Assembly (NCBI GenBank): GCA_016714005.1
Contig: JADJOA010000014.1
Location: 959,862 to 1,023,861, forward strand
Length of the DNA stretch: 64,000 bases
Direction of reading: 5' to 3'
DNA from: Bacteroidota bacterium
GTDB lineage: Bacteria > Bacteroidota > Bacteroidia > AKYH767-A > OLB10
Shown: positions 53,017-62,870 of the stretch, piece after piece
How positions within the stretch are numbered: position 1 is the first letter of the stretch
How the letters are laid out: the number at the start of each line of letters is the position of its first letter
Position numbers and translations under genes: made by a program
Notes under the pieces: model-generated
The model's input: the letters and a program-made list of their open reading frames with translations, nothing else
Database searches by the model: none
Told to the model about the DNA's origin: nothing

Positions 53017-53430
53017 TTATAAAGTCCAATCTACTTCTAAGTTATTCTTCATAAAGATTAGAGGTTCTTGGTATTCAATACTCAAAAGCTCTAAAATCTC
53101 TCGTGAAAGGATTAATATTGATGTCCAACTAGAGTCAGTCATTTTTAAATGCCACTGACTTGAATATAGCTCTTGAAGAATCCTTTTCAATTCCTGAATT
53201 TTTTTCATTGAAGAACTGTCAACTTGTATAAATTCACTAACTGACTTTAAAAATTCAGGTGTCAATAAGACTTCTATTCTACCTTCAATACTTTCAGCAA
53301 AAACTATTAAATCTTCATGACTATACTTTTTCAAGTCTGTTGCACAAATGAATAAAACCAGTCGGATCTCGTCCGAATGATACCTTCTTATCTTGACCTC
53401 CTTAGTTTTGGTATCGTCTGTTTTGGTCAT
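53017..53430 (-). CDS. Unknown cytoplasmic protein (cassette gene)
   Basis: Not recognised. An intact 137-residue, helix-rich protein with no signal or membrane segment (EIRLVLFICATDLKKYSHED, EFLKSVSEFIQVDSSSMKKI, SILILSREILELLSIEY). The cassette begins and ends with GTTATGTGCA at sites H and G. Confidence 0.6.
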   Translation of the reverse strand: MTKTDDTKTKEVKIRRYHSDEIRLVLFICATDLKKYSHEDLIVFAESIEGRIEVLLTPEFLKSVSEFIQVDSSSMKKIQELKRILQELYSSQWHLKMTDSSWTSILILSREILELLSIEYQEPLIFMKNNLEVDWTL

Positions 53431-53453
53431 TTGTTTGGTACTTTGTCAAATTG

Positions 53454-53588
53454 CACATAACGGTTTGGCGCTTGGCGAAGAAGCGGATTTCGAAGCACTA
53501 AACTGTCTGCCAGCACTGAACTTGATACGAAGCACAAAGCTTCATTTAACCCTGAACCGCCAATTTCTTGTAGGTGCTGTTAGCTGCA
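53454..53588 (-). other. attC-like site H
   Basis: CATAACGGTTTGGCGCTTGGCGAAGAAGCGGATTTCGAAGCAC against CTGAACCGCCAATTTCTTGTAGGTGCTGTTAGCTGC. Confidence 0.75.
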
Positions 53589-54654
53589 GTATTACCTTTT
53601 ATTTTTGTTTTGTATAACTTCTCAATTTGATCCACCGGTACTTTATAATGTTCTATATAGTAATTTTGTCTTAAGGATGGAATATACCATTTTTTATCAT
53701 ATGATTTATCGAAATACCTTTTCCAATCATATGCGATCATTATAGTTCTTAATAGCCCCAACAAGTTTCCTGAGGATTTTTGAGATTTCTCTAGTACAGA
53801 AAGTAAGTCGTCCGGAATAATTGCATTAAGGTCATTTATTGACTTCAACCCATATAATTGAAGCTCCTCGAGTATTCTAATTTCACTTTCAGAGCTTGGA
53901 AAAACCGGTTGAATTCGTTCAGGAATAAGTGGTTCAAACTTGGTCGTAAGGAACTGTTTGATTGTAGTAGTATTCAATTCAAAATCTAATTTGCCTTCTT
54001 TAGTTCCAATTTCTACTTCATGACTAATTTTATCTATATCGCTTGCAATTCTATCAAATTCTTTATCAGCAAGTTCCAAGCTCCCGGCTACAAGTTTAAA
54101 TCTTCTTTGAATTTCGTCTGGCAACTCCCCAGAAAATTTATAATTTCTATCATGCTCTATTTCAGCCCACGCATGCTGGAGAATTGTCCGTATTTGTATT
54201 TCAAATTTTCTTCCAAGATATTTCTTATATTCAGGCAATATCGTTCTCGATTTGTTTAGTTGTGCCACGTAGTGTACAGACTTATATCCAACTTTATCAG
54301 TTCCCAATAGTTTACTTTTATCTCCGCTATTTTCTGAATCTACATCAAAATTATCTTCTATTATTTTGCAAATCCTTTGTATATCACTTTCAACGTAACA
54401 AATAATTCTAATACCAGCAAGATCCGTTATTTGTTGCTGCGGATTATCATATTTAGGGTCTTTGATTTTTCCTTATAACTTTCCACATCCTTCGCTCTAT
54501 TAAATATAGCGTGTATACCTATCAAATTAATTTCTAGTAATTCCGCTATAATGATGTTAACCTTGTTTGCAAGTTGCTTATAAAGGTACCTATTTTGGGT
54601 ATACCACTCAACAGCACTTTCCATTGTTAATGTAGTTCTCTTTTTTCTTGTCAT
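53546..54654 (-). CDS. RelA/SpoT-domain protein (cassette gene)
   Basis: A putative (p)ppGpp synthetase-fold protein. The start at 54654 lies 7 bp from site I. The N-terminal part is helical; after a frame break near 54460 the RelA_SpoT domain reads ITDLAGIRIICYVESDI, GYKSVHYVAQLNKS and FEIQIRTILQHAWAEIEHD. A C-terminal helical region of about 190 residues follows and ends inside site H. About 370 residues, larger than typical small alarmone synthetases. No hydrolase HD motif. Toxic or defence-related alarmone synthetases have this fold, but no antitoxin partner is visible here. Confidence 0.8.
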
Positions 54655-54660
54655 ATTATT

Positions 54661-54788
54661 GCAGCTAACGGTTTTGGGCTTGCCGAAGGTGGGGAATTTG
54701 AAATACGAATGCTCAAATTTACGATAATGCTCAATAGAATTTCAAATGCTCAAACCTACGATTCTGCCCCACTTTTGGCAAACCCATG
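54661..54788 (-). other. attC-like site I, interrupted by IS1182 copy 1
   Basis: GCTAACGGTTTTGGGCTTGCCGAAGGTGGGGAATTTGAAATACG against CTACGATTCTGCCCCACTTTTGGCAAACCCATG; it continues after the IS at 56382 as ACCCATGTTAGCTGC. Confidence 0.78.
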
Positions 54789-56381
54789 TGCCTGTTGCAC
54801 AACTGTAAAATTATGTGAATAAAAACAAATAATCAAAGGATAAAAATTGCCGGTGTGAAAATATCTTAGCTCTATGCAAGGTAAAAAACAACATACCGAA
54901 AAACTGTTTACCAGCTTTAAATAAGCGACAGGTACCACGCCAGAACCTATATCGTATCCTCAAAGAGAAATTAGATTTAAAGTTTCTTCCAGCCACCACA
55001 ACTTATTATGGCAAAGAAGGGCAGGCCAGTATAGACCCCGTTGTATTCTTTAAACTCATTTTGGTAGGCTATTTAGAAAACCTGAACAGCGACCGCAAGA
55101 TTATTGACCAGCCCAAGCGGTTGATATTATTTATTTTGGTTGACATAGATGAAGAACTGCGCCGCACCCTTTGCGCGGCAGTTGTATGGTCAGGAAATTT
55201 TGCAACTTTTAAACAAGTATTAAAGCTGTGCATAGACAAGGCATAGTAAGCAGCGCAGGCAGGCTGTTGACAGCGCCTACATTAAGCAAGATAGTTGGTT
55301 GAAAAAGGCGATGGATGATGACAAACTTCAGCGATGAACTGATGGCTAACGATGAGGATTAATAAAAAAAAGACCATTAGTTACCTTCGCAAAAGAAAGT
55401 AGACAACACCATGCTGGAAAGAAAAGGAATACCAACAACAACACAAATTAAGTCAATCAACAAAAGAAAGAACAGATAAAGGCGCCCCAAGTTTTTAAGC
55501 AACCACACCCACTACAGCAAATGCTGATGGCGGATAGCGTAAAAGCCCGGCAAACCCCGCCAGTTAAACTACACAGCCCATCCCATGTCTCATTATGGCT
55601 GACTACAGTGATAAACGCGACAGCCAAAGCCTTGAGCAGGTCATTAACCAAACAAAAGAAAATTTAGCAGAAAACGGATTACTCTTAGAAGAAGTCTGGC
55701 TACTCAAGCGGTTCAGCATTAGCGTATTTAGATCAACAAAATATCAGGCTATATACCCAACTTTGGGCAGTACAACCATCACGAGGGATTTATCTATAAC
55801 AAAGAACTTGACCGCTATGAATGCATAAGAAGGTGGTCAAAGCTTCCTACAATCAACCAACATGGGTTCATTAGATTATGAAAGAAAGCTACCGCAGCTC
55901 CAGCAAAGATCAGCACTGCCCGCTAAGAAAACATGCATAGGTAAAACAGCCGATTACAAAAATAAAGACAGCATACACAAGCATTACTACGACAAATGCA
56001 CCAGCGCCTGCAAACCAGCTATGCCAAAGGCATGAAACTGCAGCAGTACTGTAGAACCTGTATTGGGTACATTAATCAACTTCACCGGTATGCGTAGAAT
56101 TTTACACACGTGGCATCAAACAAGCCACAAGTTTATGCTATGTGCTGCCATTGCTTACAATCTTAAGAAATACATCAGGTTTATAACCAACAAGAGGATA
56201 AGTGTGCCCATGCAACTCAAAACAAGCGTTACTAACACAACATGGCTTGTTTTTAACAATCTTTACCTCAAACACTAATACTGCATTGCAACAAAAATAT
56301 TTTTGTGGCGGTGTAATGCATCATAAAATATTACATCACTAAAATATATTATCCGTTTAATAGTGGGGTTGCGCAACGGCT
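54789..56381 (+). mobile_element. IS1182-family element, copy 1
   Basis: About 1.6 kb, flanked by a 7-bp repeat ACCCATG (54782-54788 and 56382-56388). Ends are short inverted repeats: GTTGCACAAC at the left and GTTGCGCAAC (reverse complement) at the right. Shorter than copies 2 and 3 by about 130 bp because of many small deletions. Confidence 0.85.
54874..56278 (+). pseudogene. IS1182-family transposase, degraded copy 1
   Basis: Begins QGKKQHTEKLFTSF at the same place as copies 2 and 3, but many small deletions break the frame every few dozen codons. Recognisable pieces: YYGKEGQASIDPVVFFKLIL, GYLENLNSDRKII and a C-terminal KYIRFITNKR. Some losses are multi-base and outside homopolymers, so this copy may be truly decayed or poorly assembled. 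Confidence 0.8.
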
Positions 56382-56404
56382 ACCCATGTTAGCTGCTGTG
56401 GTTT

Positions 56405-57148
56405 TTATCGCATCCATCCTTCTATTTTATAATTCTTGTTAAATAATTTTCTTTCTTTACCACCATTGTCAGGCTTAAACCAAACTTCAAATCTTGAAGC
56501 ATAAGGTTGTCCCCAGTCTCCTTCGTAAATAGTAAAATGTGAAGTCGTTCCAAACTTTTTAATGCTGTCTGTCGGATTATAAACTTTAACTGAACTACTT
56601 TTAGGAAGTCTGTCAGTTGATAAAGCATATTCCTGTGTGATTTCAAACGCTTTTAAGTAAATTGTTCCACTTTCAATTTTGTTAGTCCAAAAGTCAAACT
56701 CATATAAACCTGGTTGAAATGAATTGTATAATTGAAAGTCGGTTTGTTTTACAAGCTTATTCGTTATACTGTCTGGCTTATGTTCGTCAAATCCAATGTC
56801 AACTGGATTGTCAAGTTGAATGTTTGTTGGTATTTTTAGATTTTTTGCCCATTCGTCTGGTCGCTCTTGTTCTATCCAAAACATTGCTATTGCATAAAAT
56901 AAAAAAGCAAAAATTGTTCCTCCAAAAATTCCCAAACCTAATAAACCTGTCAGCCACTTTTTTTGTGTAAAAAGATAAATTGAAGAAACTAAAACAACGA
57001 GTAACCCAATTCCAAATAATGGAAAAGCAATGTTCCCAAATAATCTGTTTCTAAAAATTTCAGAAAGTATAAATATCAAACAGCAGGCAAACCAAAACAA
57101 AATTGGTCTCCACCATTTGTTAAAAAAGAATTTTAGAAAATTTCGCAT
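56405..57148 (-). CDS. Membrane protein of unknown function (cassette gene)
   Basis: An intact 247-residue protein with three membrane helices in the first 100 residues (ILFWFACCLIFILSEIF, AFPLFGIGLLVVLVSSIYLF, GIFGGTIFAFLFYAIAMFW). The rest is an extracytoplasmic beta-rich domain (YNSFQPGLYEFDFWTNKIES, HFTIYEGDWGQPYASRFEVW). Not assigned to a family. The cassette ends match (GTTAGCTGC at sites J and I). Confidence 0.65.
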   Translation of the reverse strand: MRNFLKFFFNKWWRPILFWFACCLIFILSEIFRNRLFGNIAFPLFGIGLLVVLVSSIYLFTQKKWLTGLLGLGIFGGTIFAFLFYAIAMFWIEQERPDEWAKNLKIPTNIQLDNPVDIGFDEHKPDSITNKLVKQTDFQLYNSFQPGLYEFDFWTNKIESGTIYLKAFEITQEYALSTDRLPKSSSVKVYNPTDSIKKFGTTSHFTIYEGDWGQPYASRFEVWFKPDNGGKERKLFNKNYKIEGWMR

Positions 57149-57178
57149 TCACTTTTTGTTTGTGTTGTCGTCATGCCA

Positions 57179-57308
57179 TTGCAGCTAACGGTTTCGGGCT
57201 TTGCGTTCGGGCGGGTTTCGGAGCACAAAACTGTCAACCAGTACTGAACTTAAATAGAAGCACAAAGCTCCAAGTTTGCACGTCACCCCGCCTGACGCAA
57301 AACCCGTG
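57179..57308 (-). other. attC-like site J, interrupted by IS1182 copy 2
   Basis: GCTAACGGTTTCGGGCTTTGCGTTCGGGCGGGTTTCGGAGCAC against CACGTCACCCCGCCTGACGCAAAACCCGTG; it continues at 59034 as ACCCTTGTTAGCGGC. Confidence 0.78.
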
Positions 57309-59033
57309 TGCCTGTTGCACAACTGTAAAATTATGTGAATAAAAACAAATAATCAAAGGATAAAAATTGCCGGTGTGAAAATATCTTAGCTCTATGCAAG
57401 GTAAAAAACAACATACCGAAAAACTGTTTACCAGCTTTAAAATAAGCGACAGGGTACCACGCCAGAACCTATATCGTATCCTCAAAGAGAAATTAGATTT
57501 AAAGTTTCTGTACCCAGCCACCACAACTTATTATGGCAAAGAAGGGCAGGCCAGTATAGACCCCGTTGTATTCTTTAAACTCATTTTGGTAGGCTATTTA
57601 GAAAACCTGAACAGCGACCGCAAGATTATTGACCATGCCCAAATGCGGTTAGATATTATTTATTTTATTGGTTACGACATAGATGAAGAACTGCCACGGC
57701 ACAGCCCTTTCCCGCACGCGGCAGTTGTATGGTCAGGAAATATTTTTTGCAACTTTTTAAACAAGTATTAAAGCTGTGCATAGACAAAGGCATGGTAAGC
57801 GGCCGCAGGCAGGCTGTTGACAGCGCCTACATTAAAGCTAATGCAAGCTTAGATAGTTTGGTTGAAAAAGAAGTGATGGATGATGCACAAACTTACAGCG
57901 ATGAACTGATGGCTAACGATAAGGGGATGCTTTAAAAAAAAAGACCATTAGTTACCTTCGCAAAAGAAAGTAGAACAACACCATGCACGGAAAGAAAAGG
58001 AATACCAACAACAACACAAATTAAGTCAATCAACAAAAGAAAGAACAGATAAAAGGCGCCCCAAGTTTTTAAGCAACCACACCCACTACAGCAACACCGA
58101 TGCTGATGCGCGCATTAGCGTAAAGAAGCACGGCAAACCCCGCCAGTTAAACTACACAGCCCAAACCGTGGTTGACACTTCACACCATGTCATTACCCAC
58201 ATTATGGCCGACTACAGTGATAAACGCGACAGCCAAAGCCTTGAGCAGGTCATTAACCAAACAAAAGAAAATTTAGCAGAAAACGGATTACTCTTAGAAG
58301 AAGTACTTGCCGACACAGGCTACTCAAGCGGTTCAGCATTAGCGTATTTAGATCAACAAAATATCGCAGGCTATATACCCAACTTTGGGCAGTACAAACC
58401 ATCACGAGAGGGGATTTATCTATAACAAAGAACTTGACCGCTATGAATGCATACAAGAAAGGTGGTCACAAAGCCATGCTTCCCTACAAATCAACCAACA
58501 TGGGTTCATTAGATTATGAAAAGAAAAGCTACCGCAGCTCCAGCAAAGATTGCAAGCACTGCCCGCTAAGAAAAACATGCATAGGTAAAACAGCCGATTA
58601 CAAAAAAATAGAAGACAGCATACACAAGCATTACTACGACAAAATGCCAGCGCCTGCAAACCAGCTATGCCAAAGGCATGAAAAAACTTCGCAGCAGTAC
58701 TGTAGAACCTGTATTAGGTACATTAATCAACTTCACCGGTATGCGTAGAATTTACACGTGGCATCAAACAAGCCAACAAGTTTATGCTATGTGCTGCCAT
58801 TGCTTACAATCTTAAGAAATACATCAGGTTTATAACCAACAAGAGGATAAAGTGTGCCCATGCAACTCAAAAACAAGCGTTACTAACACAACATGGCTTG
58901 TTTTTAACAATCTTTACCTCAAAACACTAATACTGCATTACAATCAAAAAATATTTTTGTGGCGGTGTAATCATCATAAATATTACATCACTAAAATATA
59001 TTATCCGTTTAATAGTGGGGTTGCGCAACGGCT
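57309..59033 (+). mobile_element. IS1182-family element, copy 2
   Basis: 1725 bp, the most complete copy. Flanks are ACCCGTG (57302-57308) and ACCCTTG (59034-59040), one mismatch. Same ends as copies 1 and 3 and same position relative to the attC core. Confidence 0.88.
57394..58930 (+). CDS. IS1182-family transposase, copy 2 (frameshifted)
   Basis: A DDE transposase of about 510 residues when rejoined. The N-terminal DUF772-like region reads VPRQNLYRILKEKLDLKFLY and SIDPVVFFKLILVGYLENLN. Catalytic residues are probably the Asp in AVDSAYIKANAS, the Asp in LADTGYSSG and the Glu in VEPVLGTLINFTGMRRIY. A Cys cluster (CKHCPLRKTC) lies between the last two. Frame breaks are near 57740, 57930, 58420 and 58650. 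The end reads FLTIFTSKH at 58930. Confidence 0.85.
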
Positions 59034-59059
59034 ACCCTTGTTAGCGGCTGTAATGCTGT

Positions 59060-59862
59060 TCATTGTTTGTAGTAAGTTAGGAGTTCGTCAATAAGTTTCC
59101 ACGAAGCACCTCGTGATAAATATGTCAGCAAAGTAATGCTCCTTTTTTGTCTGTGCGCTGCTTGAATTTTATGATGTCCGTCAAGCAAATAGTTTGCAAA
59201 ACACCAGTGAGTTGAATTTTCCGGTTCAACTTCTTGTCCGTTAATAACTGGATTCATCGCTGGTGCTTTTACATCGAGAACTCCGATTGCCAACGCAGTT
59301 GGAGTTTGTCCTTGCTGAATTAAGTTTTCATAATGCTTGATTCTGTCTTCATTTAATTTTGATGAAGGGTAAATGGGAATAAAGAACTCAAAAGTTTTTC
59401 ATCGTCTTTAACTTTTCTGTCGCTGCCTCTGTAATATTCTGTATTCGCTTCACTTTTTCCGTTGTTGTCATCTTCCCAAGTTTGTAAAAGGTCAGTGACG
59501 AAATAATCGTCTTTGTCATTAGGAAATGTCAAGTGTGGAAATATCTCAAGCAAAAGAACTTCATAAGTGTCGTTGGGGAATAGTGAAGAATAGTTTTTGG
59601 CAACATCAATGTCAATGTCTGTTAAACCGTTATTAAGGTTTGCAATAAGTTCACCTGTTGCAATACTTCTGTCAAGTTTGTTTTCTTGTCTGGTGAAAAA
59701 GAAATTGCAAGTTCCACAAACATTACCGATGTGAAATAGTTGTTGTCCGTCATAAGTAATAAACCTGTCCCACACTTCCCATGAACTGTCACCTGTCGTT
59801 GCAAAACCCAATTTAGATTTTGAGTCGTTAATGATGATATGTTGTCTGCCTCGTAGTTGCAT
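59060..59862 (-). CDS. Unknown protein with a ParB-like DGHHK motif (cassette gene)
   Basis: Not firmly recognised. N-terminal part: MQLRGRQHIIINDSKSKLGF and GNVCGTCNFFFTRQENKLD (paired Cys). After a frame break near 59355 the rest reads QQGQTPTALAIGVLDVKAPA and CFANYLLDGHHKIQAAHRQ; the DGHHK motif recalls the DGNHR/DGHHR motif of ParB/sulfiredoxin-fold proteins. About 265 residues, cytoplasmic. The cassette begins and ends with GTTAGCGGC. Confidence 0.6.
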
Positions 59863-59916
59863 TGTTGTTATTTTCTTGCAGTCAGTTTTATGTTAGCAGT
59901 GTCGTCAAATTATAGC

Positions 59917-60043
59917 CGCTAACGTTTGGCGGCTTGGCGTAGTGGCGGATTTTTAGCACAAAAGTTCAATCGAAGAACTACACTTGAACATACCACTAAG
60001 CTGTCATACGAAGCACTGAACCCGCCATTACGCCAAACCGCTG
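59917..60043 (-). other. attC-like site K, interrupted by IS1182 copy 3
   Basis: GCTAACGTTTGGCGGCTTGGCGTAGTGGCGGATTTTTAGCAC against CTGAACCCGCCATTACGCCAAACCGCTG; it continues at 61766 as ACCGCTGTTAGGTGC. GTTAGGT fits the integron core GTTRRRY fully. Confidence 0.8.
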
Positions 60044-61765
60044 TGCCTGTTGCACAACTGTAAAATTATGTGAATAAAAACAAATAATCAAAGGATAAAA
60101 ATTGCCGGTGTGAAAATATCTTAGCTCTATGCAAGGTAAAAAACAACATACCGAAAAACTGTTTACCAGCTTTAAAATAAGCGACAGGGTACCACGCCAG
60201 AACCTATATCGTATCCTCAAAGAGAAATTAGATTTAAAGTTTCTGTACCCAGCCACCACAACTTATTATGGCAAAAGAAGGGCAGGCCAGTATAGACCCC
60301 GTTGTATTCTTTAAACTCATTTTGGTAGGCTATTTAGAAAACCTGAACAGCGACCGCAAGATTATTGACCATTCCAAAATGCGGTTAGATATTATTTATT
60401 TTATTGGTTACGACATAGATGAAGAACTCCATGGCACAGCACCCTTTCCCGCACGCGGCAGTTGTATGGTCAGGAAATATTTTTGCAACTTTTTAAACAA
60501 GTAAAACTGTGCATAGACAAAGGCATGGTAAGCGGCCGCAGACAGGCTGTTGACAGCGCCACCCATTAAAGCTAATGCAAGCTTAGATAGTTTGGTTGAA
60601 AAAGAAGTGATGGATGATGCACAAACTTACAGCGATGAACTGATGGCTAACGATGAGGAAGCTTTAAAAAAAGACCATTAGTTACCTTCACCAAAAGAAA
60701 GTAGAACAACACCATGCACCGGAAAGAAAAGGAATACCAACAACAACACAAATTAAGTCAATCAACAAAAAGAAAGAACAGATAAAAAGGCGCCCCGGTT
60801 TTTAAGCAACCACACCCACTACCAGCAACACCAAATGCTGATGCGCGCATTAGCGTAAAGCTGGCAAACCCGTCAGTTAAACTACACAGCCCAAACCGTG
60901 GTTGACACTTCACACCATGTCGTTACCCACATTATGGCGACTACAGTGATAAACGCGACAGTCAAAGCCTTGAGCAGGTCATTAACCAAACAAAGAAAAT
61001 TTAGCAGAAAACGGATTACTCTTAGAAGAAGTACTTGCCGACACAGGCTACTCAAGCGGTTCAGCATTAGCGTATTTAGATCAACAAAATATCGCAGGCT
61101 ATATACCCAACTTTGGGCAGTACAAACCATCACGAGAGGGATTTATCTATAACAAAGAACTTGACCGCTATGAATGCATACAAGAAGGTGGTCACAAAGC
61201 CATGCTGCCCTACAAATCCCAACATGGGTTCATTAGAGTATGAAAAAAGAAAAGCTACCGCAGCTCCCAGCAAAGATTGCAAGCACTGCCCGCTAAGAAA
61301 AACATGCATAGGTAAAACAGCCGATTACAAAATAGAAGACAGCATACACAAAAGCATTACTACGACAAAATGCACCAGCGCCTGCAAACCAGCTATGCCA
61401 AAGGCATGAAAAAACTTCATAGCAGTACTGTAGGAACCTGTATTGGGTACATTAATCAACTTCACCGGTATGCGTGGAATTTACACGTGGCATCAAACAA
61501 GCCAACAAGTTTATGCTTTGTGCTGCCATTGCTTACAATCTTAAGAAATACATCAGGTTTTATAACCAACAAGAGGATAAGTGTGCCCATGCAACTCAAA
61601 AAACAAGCGTTACTAACAAAACAAGGCTTGTTTTTAACAATCTTTACCTCAAAACACTAATACTGCATTACAATCACAAAAATATTTTTTGAGGCGGTGT
61701 AATGCATCATAAAATAATACATCACTAAATATATTATCCGTTTAATAGTGGGGTTGCGCACGGCT
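60044..61765 (+). mobile_element. IS1182-family element, copy 3
   Basis: 1722 bp with perfect 7-bp flanking repeats ACCGCTG (60037-60043 and 61766-61772). Otherwise like copy 2, with scattered one-base indels. Confidence 0.88.
60129..61660 (+). CDS. IS1182-family transposase, copy 3 (frameshifted)
   Basis: Same protein as copy 2. It starts QGKKQHTEKLFTSFKISDRV; LNSDRKIIDHSKMRLDIIYF and the DDE regions can be recovered by switching frames (breaks near 60270, 60480, 60560, 60660 and several later). It ends TIFTSKH at 61660. The breaks fall at different places from those in copy 2, so an intact consensus can be rebuilt. Confidence 0.82.
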
Positions 61766-61906
61766 ACCGCTGTTAGGTGCTGCCCTTCTTTTCTATCGAG
61801 TTGTTGTCTGTTCATTTTACTACTGTCTTGGTGCGTTGGCTTGGTGGCTCTTTTTGCTTTTTGTCAGGCTTTGGCGGTTGCAAAAGCAAATGTGCCACTA
61901 AAAGCG

Positions 61907-62870
61907 TTAATTAAATTGAACTTGAGTAGGAGTAACAGATTTAATATAAGTTTCCATAAAGTCAAAGTCGGGTTGATGTTTTGATTTTGTCGGCAGTTTT
62001 AATTTTAGTCGTGTTCATTCTTTCAACGTGCCACTTTCTACCATAATTAAATCTGTATTTTTCAGCTTTAATAATTGTCGCAATAAACAAACCGATATAT
62101 GGATTCATTTTAAATTTTGGATATAGAACATTTACATCGTCTGATGCCCAAAAGGGTTTTGGTTGATAGAAAGATTCTGCAACTGAACCATTGTAGTTTA
62201 CAGTAATAGTATTTCCTGAATGAATGGGAGATTGTCCAATATACTCACATTGATAGCCATTATTTGAGTCTATTGAGCCGATGAAGAGGTGTATTTCCTC
62301 TATCATATCTTCTTTTGTAAGTCGTTTGCCTTTTTTTAATGTCAAATATTTCTTGTATTTCAAACCACTCCCATCTTTCTGTATTCAAATTCAAATGCTC
62401 TTTCACTTTTGGAGTTCTCTTTGGAACAGAAATAGAATCAATTGAAATGTTCTGAAATTCCTTAGGCATTTTCAATAGGAATCATTATCTCTTTTAGAGT
62501 TTTGTTTGCTTGTCTTCCATAGTTGTATTTATACTTATTTGCTCGTATGCAATTTGCAATAGAAAAAAGTAACTCAACTTTTGACATTGGAATTTTAGGT
62601 GTTAAAACCAAAATATGAAAGCCAGTATAGTATGGTTCAGGTTGTAGAAAAAGATGTAAAACTGAGCCGCCAGCAGCAACAAATTGTATTAGCCGGATTA
62701 GCTCTAATTTCATCGTTGCGGAGAACAAAGGAGAAATGCCATTATTCTTTTCAGTTCTTGAAACATAGTTTATTGAATTTGGATTGTCTTTAGAACATTG
62801 CTCCAAATTAATTAGCCAAGCTGTTGCCATACCTTACCTCAAATAAGTTATGTAGTTGAACTAATTTCAT
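61907..62870 (-). CDS. Restriction-modification specificity (S) subunit
   Basis: A DNA-recognition subunit of a type I-like or BcgI-like system. Start at 62870, whose ATG overlaps the TGA of the upstream methylase. Two target-recognition domains are seen: the first ends VELLFSIANCIRANKYKYNY with GRQANKTLKEIMIPI; the second begins WEWFEIQEIFDIKKGKRLTK and includes GNTITVNYNGSVAESFYQP and GRKWHVERMNTTKIKLP. Frame breaks near 62680, 62470, 62350 and 61990. About 320 residues, ending YIKSVTPTQVQFN at 61907. Confidence 0.75.

Noticed and set aside
47541..61790. The ~130-bp palindromes as ordinary terminators or MITEs
   Set aside because: They lack T runs and target duplications, and their end codes pair across genes rather than within the element, which fits attC better.
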